Assembly (NCBI GenBank): GCA_020631735.1
Contig: CM036159.1
Span: forward strand, 97,890,701-97,954,700
From: Saccharum officinarum
Lineage: Eukaryota; Streptophyta; Magnoliopsida; Poales; Poaceae
Reading direction: 5' to 3'
Length of the DNA stretch: 64,000 bases
Part shown: piece by piece, positions 12,077 to 22,852 of the stretch
Position numbering within the stretch: the stretch's first letter is position 1
Layout: every line of letters begins with the position of its first letter
The notes under the pieces: generated by a model
Database searches by the model: none
Seen by the model: the letters and a program-made list of their open reading frames with translations, nothing else
What the model was told of the DNA's origin: nothing
Position numbers and translations under genes: made by a program

Positions 12077-13897
12077 ACCGTCTTTTTTGTTTTTTAGCCC
12101 TTTTTTCGAAAGATTTTCTCAAATATGTTATTGACGGAAAGATTTCAGGAAATGGACCCAGGGCTTGGCGCCGTCAACGCTGGCGCCAAGATAACACAGC
12201 TTGGCGCTGTTAACGTTGGCGCCAAGCCCCCATGCCACTTGGCCGACGACGCCGAGCTGGCGCTGACGTGGCGGCACCTTGGCGCCGTTACCATTGGCGC
12301 CAAGCTTGGCGCCATCGTCATTGGCGCCAAGTCTGGCGCCACAGATCTATTACCATGTATATCATTTTTTATCCTAAGTATTTCTAGGTTGTTTTAAGTG
12401 ATCAAACAGAAAGTCACTGTAAAAACTCTAGAGTTAGTCACATTTCTCAATATCCAAGTCATGTTAAAATTTTAAATTTGTAAATATCCAAGTCATGGTA
12501 AAAAACCATTTTTTCATATGTCTACCACATGGTAGTTGGTATTGTAATATATTCAAGCCGTAGCAAAAATCCAGATTTATTTGGCTAAGTCTTTAAATTT
12601 ACTATGGGATGAGGATGGAAATATGGCTAAGTCTGGATTTTTACTGTGATTTGGACATTGACAAATTAAAAATTTTATCATGACTTGGATACATAAAAAG
12701 GGCTTCATGTTTTGGACTTGAATATTTAAAATTTTACCATGACTTGGACCCTAATTTCATGACTTAACATGAAGCCCTTTTTACATGACTTAAAATTCCA
12801 TCTTATAGTAAGATTAGGGTCAAGTCATGGTAAAATTTTAAATATCCAAGTCCAAAACATGAAGTCCTTTTTTCAATATCCAAGTCATGGTAAAATTTTA
12901 AATTTATCAATGTTCAAATCATAGCAAAAATCCAGACTTAGCGAAATTCTAGCATAGTTAAGTGATAGTAAAATTCAAGACTTAGCCAATTTCTAGGTTG
13001 CCCATCATATGGTAAATATCAAGACTTTGCCAAATTTTATATGTCCATCTTATAGAAAAATTAGGGTCCAAGTCATGTTAAAATTTTAAATGTCTTCAAA
13101 TTTACCATGTGACAGACATAGGGGCTGTTTAGTTGGCAATTTTTTTGGCGAAACGCTACTGTAGCGGTTTCGTTGTTATTTGGTAAATATTGTCCAATCA
13201 TGGTCTAATTAGGCTTAAAAGATTTGTCTCGTCCATTTCGTCTAAACTGTGTAATTAGTTTTATTTTTTATCTATATTTAATGCTTCATGCATGTGTTCA
13301 AAAATTCAATGTGACGGGGAATCTGAAAATTTTGGCAAAATTTTTGGCATCTAAACGGTGCCATATGCAAATTTTACCATGACTTGGTTATTTAAAGACT
13401 TAGCTAAAATTTGTAAATTCCAGACTTAGCAAAATTTATAGACTTAATCTCATGGTAAATTTAAAGACTTAGCCAAAATTTTAAATATCTAAATCATGGT
13501 AAAATTTGCATATGTCCATCTCATGGTAAAATTTCAGACTTAGCCAATTTGCATATGTCTAAACCTTAGTAAATATCAAGACTCAACATATTCCAATATG
13601 TTCATCTCATGGTAAATTTGGGTACTTAAAACAGGGTCTTGGCGTCGTGATCTGTGGCGCCAGACTTGGCGCCAATTAGAGTGGCGCCAAGTCTTGGCGC
13701 CAAAGATCACGGTGACAAGACCCTGCCACATTAGCGCCACGTGTTAAGGTCTTGACGCCAGTTACCCTGGCGCCACGCCGTGTTACCTTGGCGCCGACGA
13801 CCATGGCGCCAAGATAAGGGTCTATTTTTTTAAATCTTTTCGCTAGAGGCATATTTGAGAGAATCTTTCGAAAAAAGGGCTAAAAACAAAAAAACGG
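12077..13897. mobile_element. Non-autonomous MULE-like element with GGCGCC-rich ends
   Basis: Terminal inverted repeats of at least ~50 bp face each other: left from 12077, right ending 13897, sharing TTTTTAGCCCTTTTTTCGAA. Both sides are flanked by a 9-base direct repeat with one mismatch, GGCTCGGAC (12068-12076) and GGCTCGGGC (13898-13906). Long inverted ends with a 9-bp duplication are the hallmark of Mutator-like elements. Just inside each end (12160-12345 and 13630-13830) are clusters of TTGGCGCCAAG-type palindromes. The middle is AT-rich, repeats TCATGGTAAAATTTTAAAT in both orientations, and carries a nested MITE. There is no transposase. Confidence 0.75.
13121..13362. mobile_element. 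MITE nested in the MULE-like element
   Basis: The 242-bp element runs from GGGGCTGTTTAGTTGG to CATCTAAACGGTGCC. It is flanked by ATA on both sides (13118-13120 and 13363-13365), a 3-bp duplication like that of the copy at 7113. The insertion postdates the MULE-like element. Confidence 0.75.
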
Positions 13898-13907
13898 GGC
13901 TCGGGCA

Positions 13908-14232
13908 TGGTTTAGTTCTAAAATTTTTTTGGCACATCGAATGTTTGGACATATGTACGAAGTACTAAATGTAGACGCAAAAAACTAATTGCACAGTTTG
14001 GTTCGAAATCGCGAGACGAATCTTTTAAGTCTAATTAGTTTATGATTAGCCTTAAGTGATACAGTAACCCACATGTGATATTAACGGATTAATTAGGCTT
14101 GATTAATTCGTCTCGCAGTTTCTAGGTAAGCTATGTAATTAGTTTTTTATTAGTATCCGAAAACTCTTTCGATATCTCATAAAATATCCGATATGACATC
14201 AAAAATTTTCTTTTCGCAAACTAAACACAGCC
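13908..14232. repeat. MITE, longer variant
   Basis: The left end is TGGTTTAGTTCTAAAA and the right end CAAACTAAACACAGCC. The interior holds both AAACTAATTGCACAGTTTGG and GGATTAATTAGGCTTGATTA blocks, so it may be a fused or longer family member. Confidence 0.55.
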
Positions 14233-14402
14233 TCGGTGTGTCCAGATGTGGACCGGCATGGCGGCATCTCGGCGGCCGCCCCTTCCGTATAATTTTATCC
14301 AGACCTGTAGCTGTAGGTTTCGTCTTTCGTGGTCGTGGCGTGCGATTACAGCAGTTGGACGGCACCGAGCGACGCTGACGCCCCTCGAATTACTAGAACA
14401 TA

Positions 14403-14660
14403 GCTCTCGTTTAGTTCACAGAATAGTGGAGAAAACACTGTATCAGAATTCCTGTAGCATTTCGTTTGTATTTTGTAAAAATTATTTAAATTTTGACTAA
14501 CTAGGCTTAAAATGTTCGTCTCGCAAAATACAACAAAACTGTGCAATTAGTTTTTTGATTTCGTCAACATTTAGTACTTCATGTATTTACCGACATTTTG
14601 ATGTGACGGAGAATCTTCTTTTCATAGTGGAATTTGGGGAGAATTGGAGGAACTAAACCA
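14403..14660. mobile_element. MITE
   Basis: The ends are CTCGTTTAGTTC and GAACTAAACCAGG. The core phrase AGGCTTAAAATGTTCGTCTCGC closely matches the element at 7113-7352. Confidence 0.65.
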
Positions 14661-14898
14661 GGCCCTTGTTTAGATTGAAGAAAATTTCAACCGATGATAG
14701 TACCACTTTCGTCTTATTTGGTAAATATTGTCCAATCATGGACCAACTAGGCTCAAAAGATTCATCTCGTGATTTCAACTAAACTAGTAATTAGTTATTT
14801 TTTTACCTACATTTAATACTCCATGCAAGCGGTTAAAAATTGATGTGATGAAGAGAGAGCGAAAAAACTTGGAACTTTGAGACAAACTAAACAAGGCG
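14661..14898. mobile_element. MITE directly abutting the previous one
   Basis: It runs from GGCCCTTGTTTAGATT to CAAACTAAACAAGGCGC. It is the fuller sister of the partial copy at 11808-12036. Confidence 0.65.
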
Positions 14899-15311
14899 CA
14901 GGCCATAACCGAATTGTGACAGTGACAGTGATGGCACACCGCACAGCTGCTCAGCTCCTGGCCTGTGAAGCTTACTGCTCTGAATGCTCGGTCTCACAGG
15001 ATCGCCGTGATCTCCATCAATGCTGCGCCCGCCTGCAATACGATGCCACGCAGTCAGTGTCAGGTACCAGGGTGTTTGGATGTGCATGTTCGTTTCGCTG
15101 AATTATTATGGCTAAAAGTACTATTTACTAATTTATTGTGAAAAAGAAACAATGCTAGATGGCTGTTGATTTAGCTGAATCAGCAAAAGGACCGGCACAA
15201 ATGCCTGCACCTGCATGTTGCAGGAAGTTGCAGGAAGCCAGGAACTGCTGCTGTTACTCATCTCATCACATGCAGGCTGCACCTCTCAATCTCTCCTCTC
15301 GGGCCACGTAG
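14899..15311. other. Intergenic spacer
   Basis: No gene seen. The part 15075-15190 (GTGTTTGGATGTGCATG, TAAAAGTACTATTTACTAAT) resembles a remnant of another MITE but has no paired ends. Confidence 0.35.
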
Positions 15312-15562
15312 ATGCCCAAGTTTGCCACTAAATTCCACTATGTAAAAAGAAGATTCTTATCACATCAAAATGTCGGTATATGCATGAAGTACTAAATATA
15401 GATGAAATAAAAAACTAATTGCATAGTTTTGTTGTACTTTGCGAGACGAACATTTTAAACCCAATTAATCAATGTTTGGACAATTATCACCAAATAAAAA
15501 TAAAATTACTACAGTGCTGTACAGTGATTCGGGATGCCCCGATCAGGCATCTAAACAAGGCC
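15312..15562. repeat. MITE, inverted relative to 14403-14660
   Basis: It contains the reverse complement of the family core (TTTGCGAGACGAACATTTTA) and ends CATCTAAACAAGGCC. The left end is indistinct. Confidence 0.55.
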
Positions 15563-15600
15563 TCGATCTTCTCTTCTTGCAGCTAAATTTCTCCAATTGT

Positions 15601-15840
15601 GTTTAGATCCAAAAGGTTTCACGAAAAACTACAGTAACAAATCTTGTGGCACATGCTTGGAGCATTAAATGTAGACGAAAAAAAATTAATTACATAGTTT
15701 GGTTGAAAATCACGAGATGAACGTTTTGAGCCTAAATAGTTCATGATTTGACACTAAAGTGCTACAGTAATAAATGTGCTAATGACGGATTACAAAATAT
15801 TATCAATGACAACAATGCTAATCTGAAATCCTAAAATGAT
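15601..15840. repeat. MITE fragment at the 3' side of the MYB gene
   Basis: It begins GTGTTTAGATCC and holds ACATGCTTGGAGCATTAAAT and GAGATGAACGTTTTGAGCC. It ends without a matching terminal repeat, next to the SINE target duplication. Confidence 0.5.
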
Positions 15841-15853
15841 AGATTAGCTTCCA

Positions 15854-16025
15854 GAAGGGCAGGCCTGGTGCAGATGGTGAGTGCTAGCTCGTCGAGTCAC
15901 CAGGTCCTGGGTTCGAAGCCGTCTCTTTGCAGAATTTCTGCGGGGGTAAGACTTTGCTTCGGTTATTCCTTTCCCCAGACCCCACTCGTGTGGGAGCCTC
16001 TGGCACTGGGTCTGCCCTTTTTTTT
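15854..16025 (+). mobile_element. Au-type SINE with 13-bp target duplication
   Basis: This tRNA-derived SINE has an A-box-like TGGTGCAGATGGTGAGTG, a B box GGTTCGAAGCC, the family phrases TTTCCCCAGACCCCACTC and TGGGAGCCTCTGGCACTGGG, and a short T-tail. AGATTAGCTTCCA flanks it exactly at 15841-15853 and 16026-16038. The insertion lies in the last codons of the minus-strand MYB gene. Confidence 0.92.
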
Positions 16026-16635
16026 AGATTAGCTTCCAAGTTCCCAAGCACACATAAAATGGTTTCCACAATGACAGGATCCGCGCCCAGCAGCAGTCTC
16101 TGCAACTGCGCTTCCACCGGCCGCGGCGCGTCCGAGCCAAAGACGTCACCGACGAACCTGTACACTAGAGCAAAGCGGGATGTTCCGGAGACAGCGGAAG
16201 CTGACGAACCGTCTCGTCCGTCGACATGCTGGCGTCATCATCATCCATAAACGAGGGCACCCAGCTGATGGGTGAGGGTAGCTGCGCCTGGCGGACGACG
16301 CCGGCGCGACGAGGGTGCACTGGCGGCACCGCGAGGCCCATCTTCTGAGCTCTGAGGAAGTGCTTCTGGGCGTGGCTGCGGATCTGCGTGGCTGTCTTGG
16401 TGGCGACGCATGCCTGGATCCTCTTCCAGTCGCGGCCGTGCAGCAGCAGCGCGTGGAGGAACCGGTCGTGCTCGTCGGCGGTCCACTTCTGCCGAGGATT
16501 GGTGATGGTGTACGGCTTCCGGAGCTTCTTCCCCGCCAGCGCCATGCCGGCAGACTTCGCCGCCACGACTGCCGCCATCGTCGTTTGTTCACTCTGTGTT
16601 TCGAGAATTCGAGTTTTTGGACCTGTCTCCGTCAC
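15884..16635 (-). CDS. REVEILLE/LCL-like single-MYB transcription factor, frameshifted, SINE in its 3' end
   Basis: The first frame (16635-16165, 156 codons) has one MYB repeat: KPYTIT at residues 40-45, W51, W70, and SHAQKHF at 87-93 (a variant of the SHAQKYF signature). This class binds evening-element-type DNA in the clock network. The frame then ends at a TAG, but the next frame carries the C-terminal block of the RVE4/6/8 (LCL) group (YRFVGDVFG, then LGNLEANL). One missing base at about 16171-16200 accounts for this. The C-terminal frame now reads into the antisense SINE and stops at 15884. Across the 13-bp duplication the pre-insertion frame would have stopped at 15831-15833, three codons after LEAN. 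There are no introns, unlike typical relatives, so a retrocopy is possible. The start could also be the Met at 16578. Confidence 0.72.
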
Positions 16636-16741
16636 TCTAGCTTCTTGAGCAGAAGCAGCGAGAGCACGTATGAAATGAGAGTGGAGGCTTGAGAGTTCTC
16701 GGCCTGGGATGGTGTGTCCTGGTGTTCAGAGTGCGTGAACA

Positions 16742-16750
16742 TAATATAGG
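16742..16750 (-). promoter_or_regulatory. TATA box of the MYB gene
   Basis: The minus strand reads CCTATATTAT about 105-110 bases upstream of the first start codon. This is a normal plant core-promoter spacing with a short leader. Confidence 0.5.
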
Positions 16751-16759
16751 GATCGATGA

Positions 16760-17640
16760 GTGAGCATCGGATGCAGAAAACGTGTGGCCGATACAGCGCA
16801 TGTGCTCAGCAAGCTTGGGGGGATTACACATGTGCAGCGGGTGCGAATTGCGCGCCTGTTTAGGCAGGCGGCAAGCCTCCGACGGATCGGAAGCTCAAGA
16901 GTTGTCATGCTCATGCTGCAAGAGGGGAAGGGGGTTGGCCGATCTGCGACATTTGGTGATAAGACGCACTATTTCGGGGTTGCTTTGAACCATCTGCGCA
17001 TCAACGAACGACCCTATTCTACATGTGTTGAGGTATATAAATCGTGCTTGGTCCCTTTCTCCATTAGGAACTCGTTCGAAATTATAATTATAACACATTT
17101 TTCATATGGATCAGCCTGCCACTACAACAAACCTATTAAGGATTAAGAAGTATGGATTAAGAGATATGTATCAGCCTGCCACTAGAACAACTCCTCTCTG
17201 ACCACTATAGATGTTTTTTTTTTGGATTCGTGATAGAATTTTTTCATCATGGATTAAGTTGTAGTGTGCGTTCTGGATCTATGTGAAGTATAAACCAGCA
17301 AAATAGTGATTTCTCTCTCTCTCTCTCTCTCTTAAAAGAAATGAACGGCAAATCAACTAAGTTGCTTGATACTGTCGGTATTCTTAGTTTTTATGATTTA
17401 ATCTCAAATTTAATGGTATTTTTCCGTGGTAGACAATGTGTTCGTTAACATCGAGACGGTGAATTCATCAACCTTAAGATCTACTGATTGAGTAACTAAG
17501 CGTAATCATTACATGTTAATGTTTAATAGTACCATAACTCATAAAAAATAATTATGTTTATTTTCACATTATTTTCACCTTTATTCATTTTCTAATACCA
17601 TTGATATATAGGTACTATATAGTCAAGTTGTGATAAACTT
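16760..17640. other. Upstream intergenic sequence of the MYB gene
   Basis: No coding domain is visible. It holds a (CT)n tract at about 17313-17332 and two copies of ATCAGCCTGCCACTA (17110 and 17169), with no further structure. Confidence 0.4.
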
Positions 17641-17646
17641 AATAAT

Positions 17647-17781
<135 letters not shown>

Positions 17782-17974
17782 AACCCCCACAGCTGGCTAC
17801 AGAATAACTTATTCTGTAGCCACTTTGAGTTACGATAATTGCTATGCTAATTTACGAGATTATAGTAACTCCGTACTATGTGATTTACTATAACATTATG
17901 GTAAATATCCCCATGTGTTTATAGTAATTCAACTATCGTAAATATATACTGACATTATCGTAAATTAGTATATA

Positions 17975-18074
17975 NNNNNNNNNNNNNNNNNNNNNNNNNN
18001 NNNNNNNNNNNNNNNNNNNNNNNNNNNNNNNNNNNNNNNNNNNNNNNNNNNNNNNNNNNNNNNNNNNNNNNNNN
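17975..18074. other. Assembly gap (100 N)
   Basis: Exactly 100 N, so a placeholder of unknown true size. It abuts the first bases of the Tekay-type 5' LTR, whose initial TG and left target duplication are missing. Confidence 0.98.
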
Positions 18075-21000
18075 TAACACCCCTGGGTGTAAGCATGCAT
18101 TAGCATTTCAAAGCATAAAACATTCAGCAATCATTTCATGACTAGCATTGCATGAAATATAGCTCTTTTAAATTTAAACTTGAAAAGCAAATAATTAGAA
18201 CCCTAAACTTTGATGTAAGTGCCAAAAAGGTAGTATACTTTTGGGTATTAGCATTTTAAATAATCTAGAATAAATTAACATGATTTTTTGGAGCAATTCT
18301 TGAATTCAAGTTTTTCTCAAATTTTGTTTTAAAAAATATTCTAAACAAAATAAATTTTTGATTAACAATTTAGCTTTAAATCCTAAATTCAAAATCTATT
18401 GAGAATTTTGAAAAACGCCCTACATGAAAGTTGTAGAGAATTAAATTTTGAACAACTTTATTTTGGGCAAAAGTTTCTGAAAACCTCTTTTTCATCTTCA
18501 AATTTAAATTTGAAACAAATAAGAAATCTGAAATTTTATTTATAAAAGAAAAATCGGTTTTTCACTTTAGTGGGCGGGCCTCCTTTCGGCCCAGCAGCGC
18601 TGGCAGCCCGGCCCGCCGCCCCGCGCGGCTTCCTCCCGCGCGCGCTGACGCCGTGGCGCCGCGGCAGACTCGGCCGCCGCGTGGCCGAGCGACGGCGACC
18701 GCCGCGCGACACGCGCCCTCTGTGGCCCCGCAGCACCACGCTCGCTTACCCCCTCCGCGCGCTCGTCGCCTCGGCTGCTCCTCCATTCCCTCCTCTCGCC
18801 CCCAGCAGCAGCAGCAGCGCACCGCCGCGCCATCACCGGCTCCCGGAGCTCCGCCACCGCCGTTCGCGCTCGTGGCTGCTTCTCCGGCCGATCCTCCCGG
18901 CCTCAGCTCTGCCCCGCTTCCCTCCACCGCGTGCGCGCCTCCACTCCGCCGCTCGAGCTCAGGTGAGGGCCAATTGGCCGCCCTCCTCCTCCACTGCCGC
19001 CATGGCCGCCGTTGGCCGGCGCGCATGGCCGGAGCTCCCTGCCCTTCATGCCTCCTCCGGTCTCGAGCATCCGCTTCCCCTTCGCCTAGCGGTGCTCGCG
19101 CGCTCGCCTTCTCGCCGCCCCCGTGGCCTGCATTGGCCGGCCGACGAGCTCCAGCGCCGCCGTGCCGCCATCTCCGCCGGCGAGTCTCCTCTGGAGCTCC
19201 CGTGCCGCTCGAGTTGGTGCACTGGGTGTGTCTCGGTGCGGGAGCACGTTGGTGCCCTCCCCGTCGCCGGAGACCTCACCGGCGGCGAGTTCGCCACCGG
19301 TCAGCGCCTCCCCCGCACTGCTCCGGCTGACCTGTGGGTCCCGCTTGACTCCTGGGCCTGCCTGTCTATCTCGGTGTTTTGGTTCGGTGTGTAGTAGCGG
19401 GGTGCACGTAGCGTTAAAGGCCGGATAGACTTTTAGTTTTAAGAAAATGATTTTCAGAAATGTTGAAAAGGCTTTCAAAAATCATATCTCAAGATTTATA
19501 GCTCCAAAAATGATGAAACAAATTTTGTAATGTTCCTCTTGAATAGATCTACAGTTTAAAAATAGCTCATATTATTTTTGTAACACTTTACTGTGCAAAT
19601 TTATTTAATTGCTATAAATGCTGATATCTTAGAAAATATGTAGTAAATAAAATAATGAAGGGAAAAATGTGATTCTTGTTGCTTTAATCTTTATTAGTGA
19701 TGTACTTTCTAGGAAAAATATTAGTGAAGTATGTTCTGTGAAAATTTTTGAGGTGTAGTACAAATGCTTTTAATTGATAATCTTTGTTATTTTTAGTAGA
19801 AAGCTAAATTTGTATAGAACATACATGTGATAATTTTTGTAGTATGTTAGTTTACTGTTAGTAACATAGGAAAAATGTGAAATCTGTTGTTTGATACTTT
19901 TTCTAGTACAAAATAATTTCATGCTCATATTTAGGCTATAACTTGTTTATTTTGTACAGGCAGTTTTACATAGGCAATTCTCATGAAAATTTAGTAGTAG
20001 GTTAGTTAGGGTAAGAGTAATCTACTGTAATTTTTGTAGATTTTTATCTACACCAGAAATAGGTGTTGCTGTGTAACCCTAGTTAAATAGGGAATAAAAG
20101 ATTATTCTTTATGAGAAATTAAGAGAAATAAAATATGTTTGGTGTATCTTTGAAGCATCATTATGCCTTGCTGATGTTGTGGTTGAGTTAGGTTGGTAAG
20201 CTTTGGTAGCTTAGGTTCACTTGTATGTGTAGATGATAGGCTAACTAATAGAAGAATAAGGTGCATGTTTTAGGGTATATGTTCTTGGATGACGTGGACT
20301 ACCTTGTAGAAGAAATAGTTATATTCAAACTGCTCATTCCATGTGCTCATCTGCATCTCATGTCATCAAAGCACTCCACCACAATCCGATGCATCATTCG
20401 CATGTTTACTTATGCACTTGCATCATACAGGATCGCAGGAAGAGTCGCAGGTAGCAGTACAGGAGGAGCAGGCTTGGACGGATCAGCAGGAGCCCCAGGC
20501 ACAGGAGGTGCCCGAGGAGGAAGAGTCAGGCGAGGAGCTGCCAGAGTGCGTCGACCACCATCCTAGCTCGTTCGAAAGAGGCAAGCCCCGGAGCATTTTA
20601 AGTCTCCTATTTTATAAAAGTTGTTCCTTACTACATGAACTATAGTTATATATATAGTTGCATTAAGTTATAGGAGTTGAGTGAAACCGTTGTTGCATTA
20701 TTACCTTGGCCACCGGATTATCTTTCACCCTGTTAGGTCAGGATCGAGTAAATTGCTTAGCCATGCTTAGACCGGTAGAAGTCGGGTGATTTCCTGTCAC
20801 CTGCGAGTTATAGGTGGATACCGGGTTATGGTTAGCTGTAATTGTGATCATAAAAAGTAACCAAGTGTTGATGGATAAACGAAGACCGGGCGGAGTCTTA
20901 TAGGGTTTTGGACTATAGTGATTCCGTCTGTGTCGATTAAGGACCGATCGTTGCTCGTCCCTCTTGTCATGTTGAACGCATGCCTCACATTTAGCTGGCC

Positions 21001-22067
21001 GAATAAAGTACCTTTCGACCGCGAAGCTAGTGACACTTTTCGAGCCGGGATAAACTCGGGTTGGCAGACTGGTGTTGAAGGGGGTGTAACGGGGACGCGA
21101 AGAGTGAGCCCAAGGTGCGTCCTGGCAGTCGGGCGGTCCCTGGGTAGTGCGATCCATGATTGTTATCCCGCGGCTTCTTGGAAAGTGTCATTGGTGATCT
21201 ACGCGACCCTGACGGGGGAAGCAGGGTTTGTGTGAGGAATAAATCTCCAGCTGGATAGGAATTCGATTCGAATCGCCGTCGCTCCCGGTTAGTGAGCACT
21301 TGACTCGAGCTATGGCATCGTAGTAACATTAATGGAACACTGATGGTTAAGTGAATGATGTTGGAAATGCTAAACCTGATATGGTAATCTAGATTGTTAA
21401 TGATGAATCAAGTGATTGTTTTAGCAATAGGTGCTTACCTAGCTTGAATAGGTTATACTAAAAGTGATGCAAAAAGTACTGGTATAGTTTTTCATAACAA
21501 CTTATGCTTTTCGCAAATGAGTCAAGCCAGTCCAATCTATAAAGCCTTGCATGATCCTTGGTGTCCTTTATTTCTGGTTTATGACGGGTAAGTCTAGCTG
21601 AGTACATTCTCGTACTCAGGGCGTTGTTCCCATTGTTGTTGCAGATGGTCAGATGTACTATGGGTACTGCTCCAACTGTCTGTATCCGGCGATGGGCGAC
21701 AACTAGGACCTTGGGCAAGGGTCACTCTGTTCGTCTTATCTAATGCTTTTGTGGACCATGACTATCTACTGGCACTGTATTTGAACTAAGTGTGTGTGTA
21801 AAACTACTTGCTTCCGCTATGTTATTTTGAACTATGTTGTAATAACTTTTATTCCGAACTCCGATGTACTCCACTTTTATTGTGAACTCTATGTATCATG
21901 TGAACTGTGGCTGCTAAATCAGTACGATCTTGGTTGTATGTTGGTTGGTTTGAAATCCCTCGTGATTTCACGGAATCTCGGGTTATACGGGTTTAAGTTT
22001 GATAAATTAACCGCCTCGGTGGAAGATTTTCTTACTTAATCTCGTATAATTACGTTGATCCGTTACA
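18075..22067 (+). repeat. 5' LTR of the Tekay-type element (first bases missing)
   Basis: It starts at TAACACCCCTGGGTG, where the intact 3' copy reads TGTAACACCCC, and ends CCGTTACA. A TATAAAAG box is at 18541-18548. The presumed transcript leader is a GC-rich block (about 18565-19400) with a strong splice donor CAG|GTGAGG at 18963. Acceptor-like sites are TTTGTACAG at 19959 and CATCATACAG at 20430. A small open frame at 20343-20645 is rich in Glu and Gln and is kept with the same protein sequence in the 3' LTR. Confidence 0.92.
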
Positions 22068-22069
22068 GC

Positions 22070-22081
22070 TGGCATCGGAGC
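22070..22081 (+). other. Primer-binding site
   Basis: TGGCATCGGAGC lies two bases after the 5' LTR. It is a two-mismatch variant of TGGTATCAGAGC, the complement of the initiator Met-tRNA 3' end used by most plant LTR elements. Confidence 0.8.
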
Positions 22082-22852
22082 ATGGTTTAGCATGTTACTG
22101 TTCACATGGGTATTTAAAAACAAAACTGTGTTTTCAACTAAGCTTTTAAATTTAAGAGTGTGCCAGTGGTCATATCCTTTATGCCCAATAAGGACTCTAG
22201 GTGGCTTAATTAAGTACTAACTTGGGGGTTTGCATCATATTTTAAATTTCGTCGCTCATACGGCGTGCTATTGTATGAGTGCCATTCAATTGAGTGGTAA
22301 TGTATGGATCAATTCCCTCTACGCCCTGGTAAGTGAGAGTTGTGAGAGCATGGTCGGATACACTGCCGATCTAGGGGAGTGCTTATGTGATACCGAAATA
22401 CTTACGTGCCATGCGCATGTTCGTATGAGGGTATTCAAATGGTGGGGACTTCCGTCATGCGGTGACGATGCCGTCAATAGGACGATGATTCGGGTAGTTG
22501 TTACCGTTATACTCGTATCTGGGGATGCGTGTAGAGCGAGTAACTTACTTTACTGCTTTCTTGCATATTTTCATACTGTGAGGTTTGGGCTGAAGTGACT
22601 TTCTGCAGGTACATAACAACGCTTTCGAGTAGTACGTATTAGTTACGTTACAAGAGATCGTTGTATGCCACCGTTTATTCCGTTAGTAGTTATTAGTTTT
22701 CTAAGTTTGTGAGGACGTACGGAACGTGCATGTATCATGTTGTGCATTTCATTCATGGCATTGTTCCTCCCCTTATAAGTTGATTATCTCATTTCGATAA
22801 AAATGCCAACTTAAAAATCTGTTCTCACCACGGTAATAAAATTTTGCTACAG

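Noticed and set aside
12125..12397. Small ORF over the GGCGCC palindromes
   Set aside because: The repeat structure produces open frames on both strands. There is no protein-like pattern.
15854..15960. A tRNA gene (A and B box present)
   Set aside because: No cloverleaf can be formed. The boxes belong to the tRNA-derived head of the SINE.
18562..19478. Open frames of 100-270 codons in the LTR GC block as genes
   Set aside because: The same block in the other LTR has frame-changing indels, and composition alone explains the open frames.
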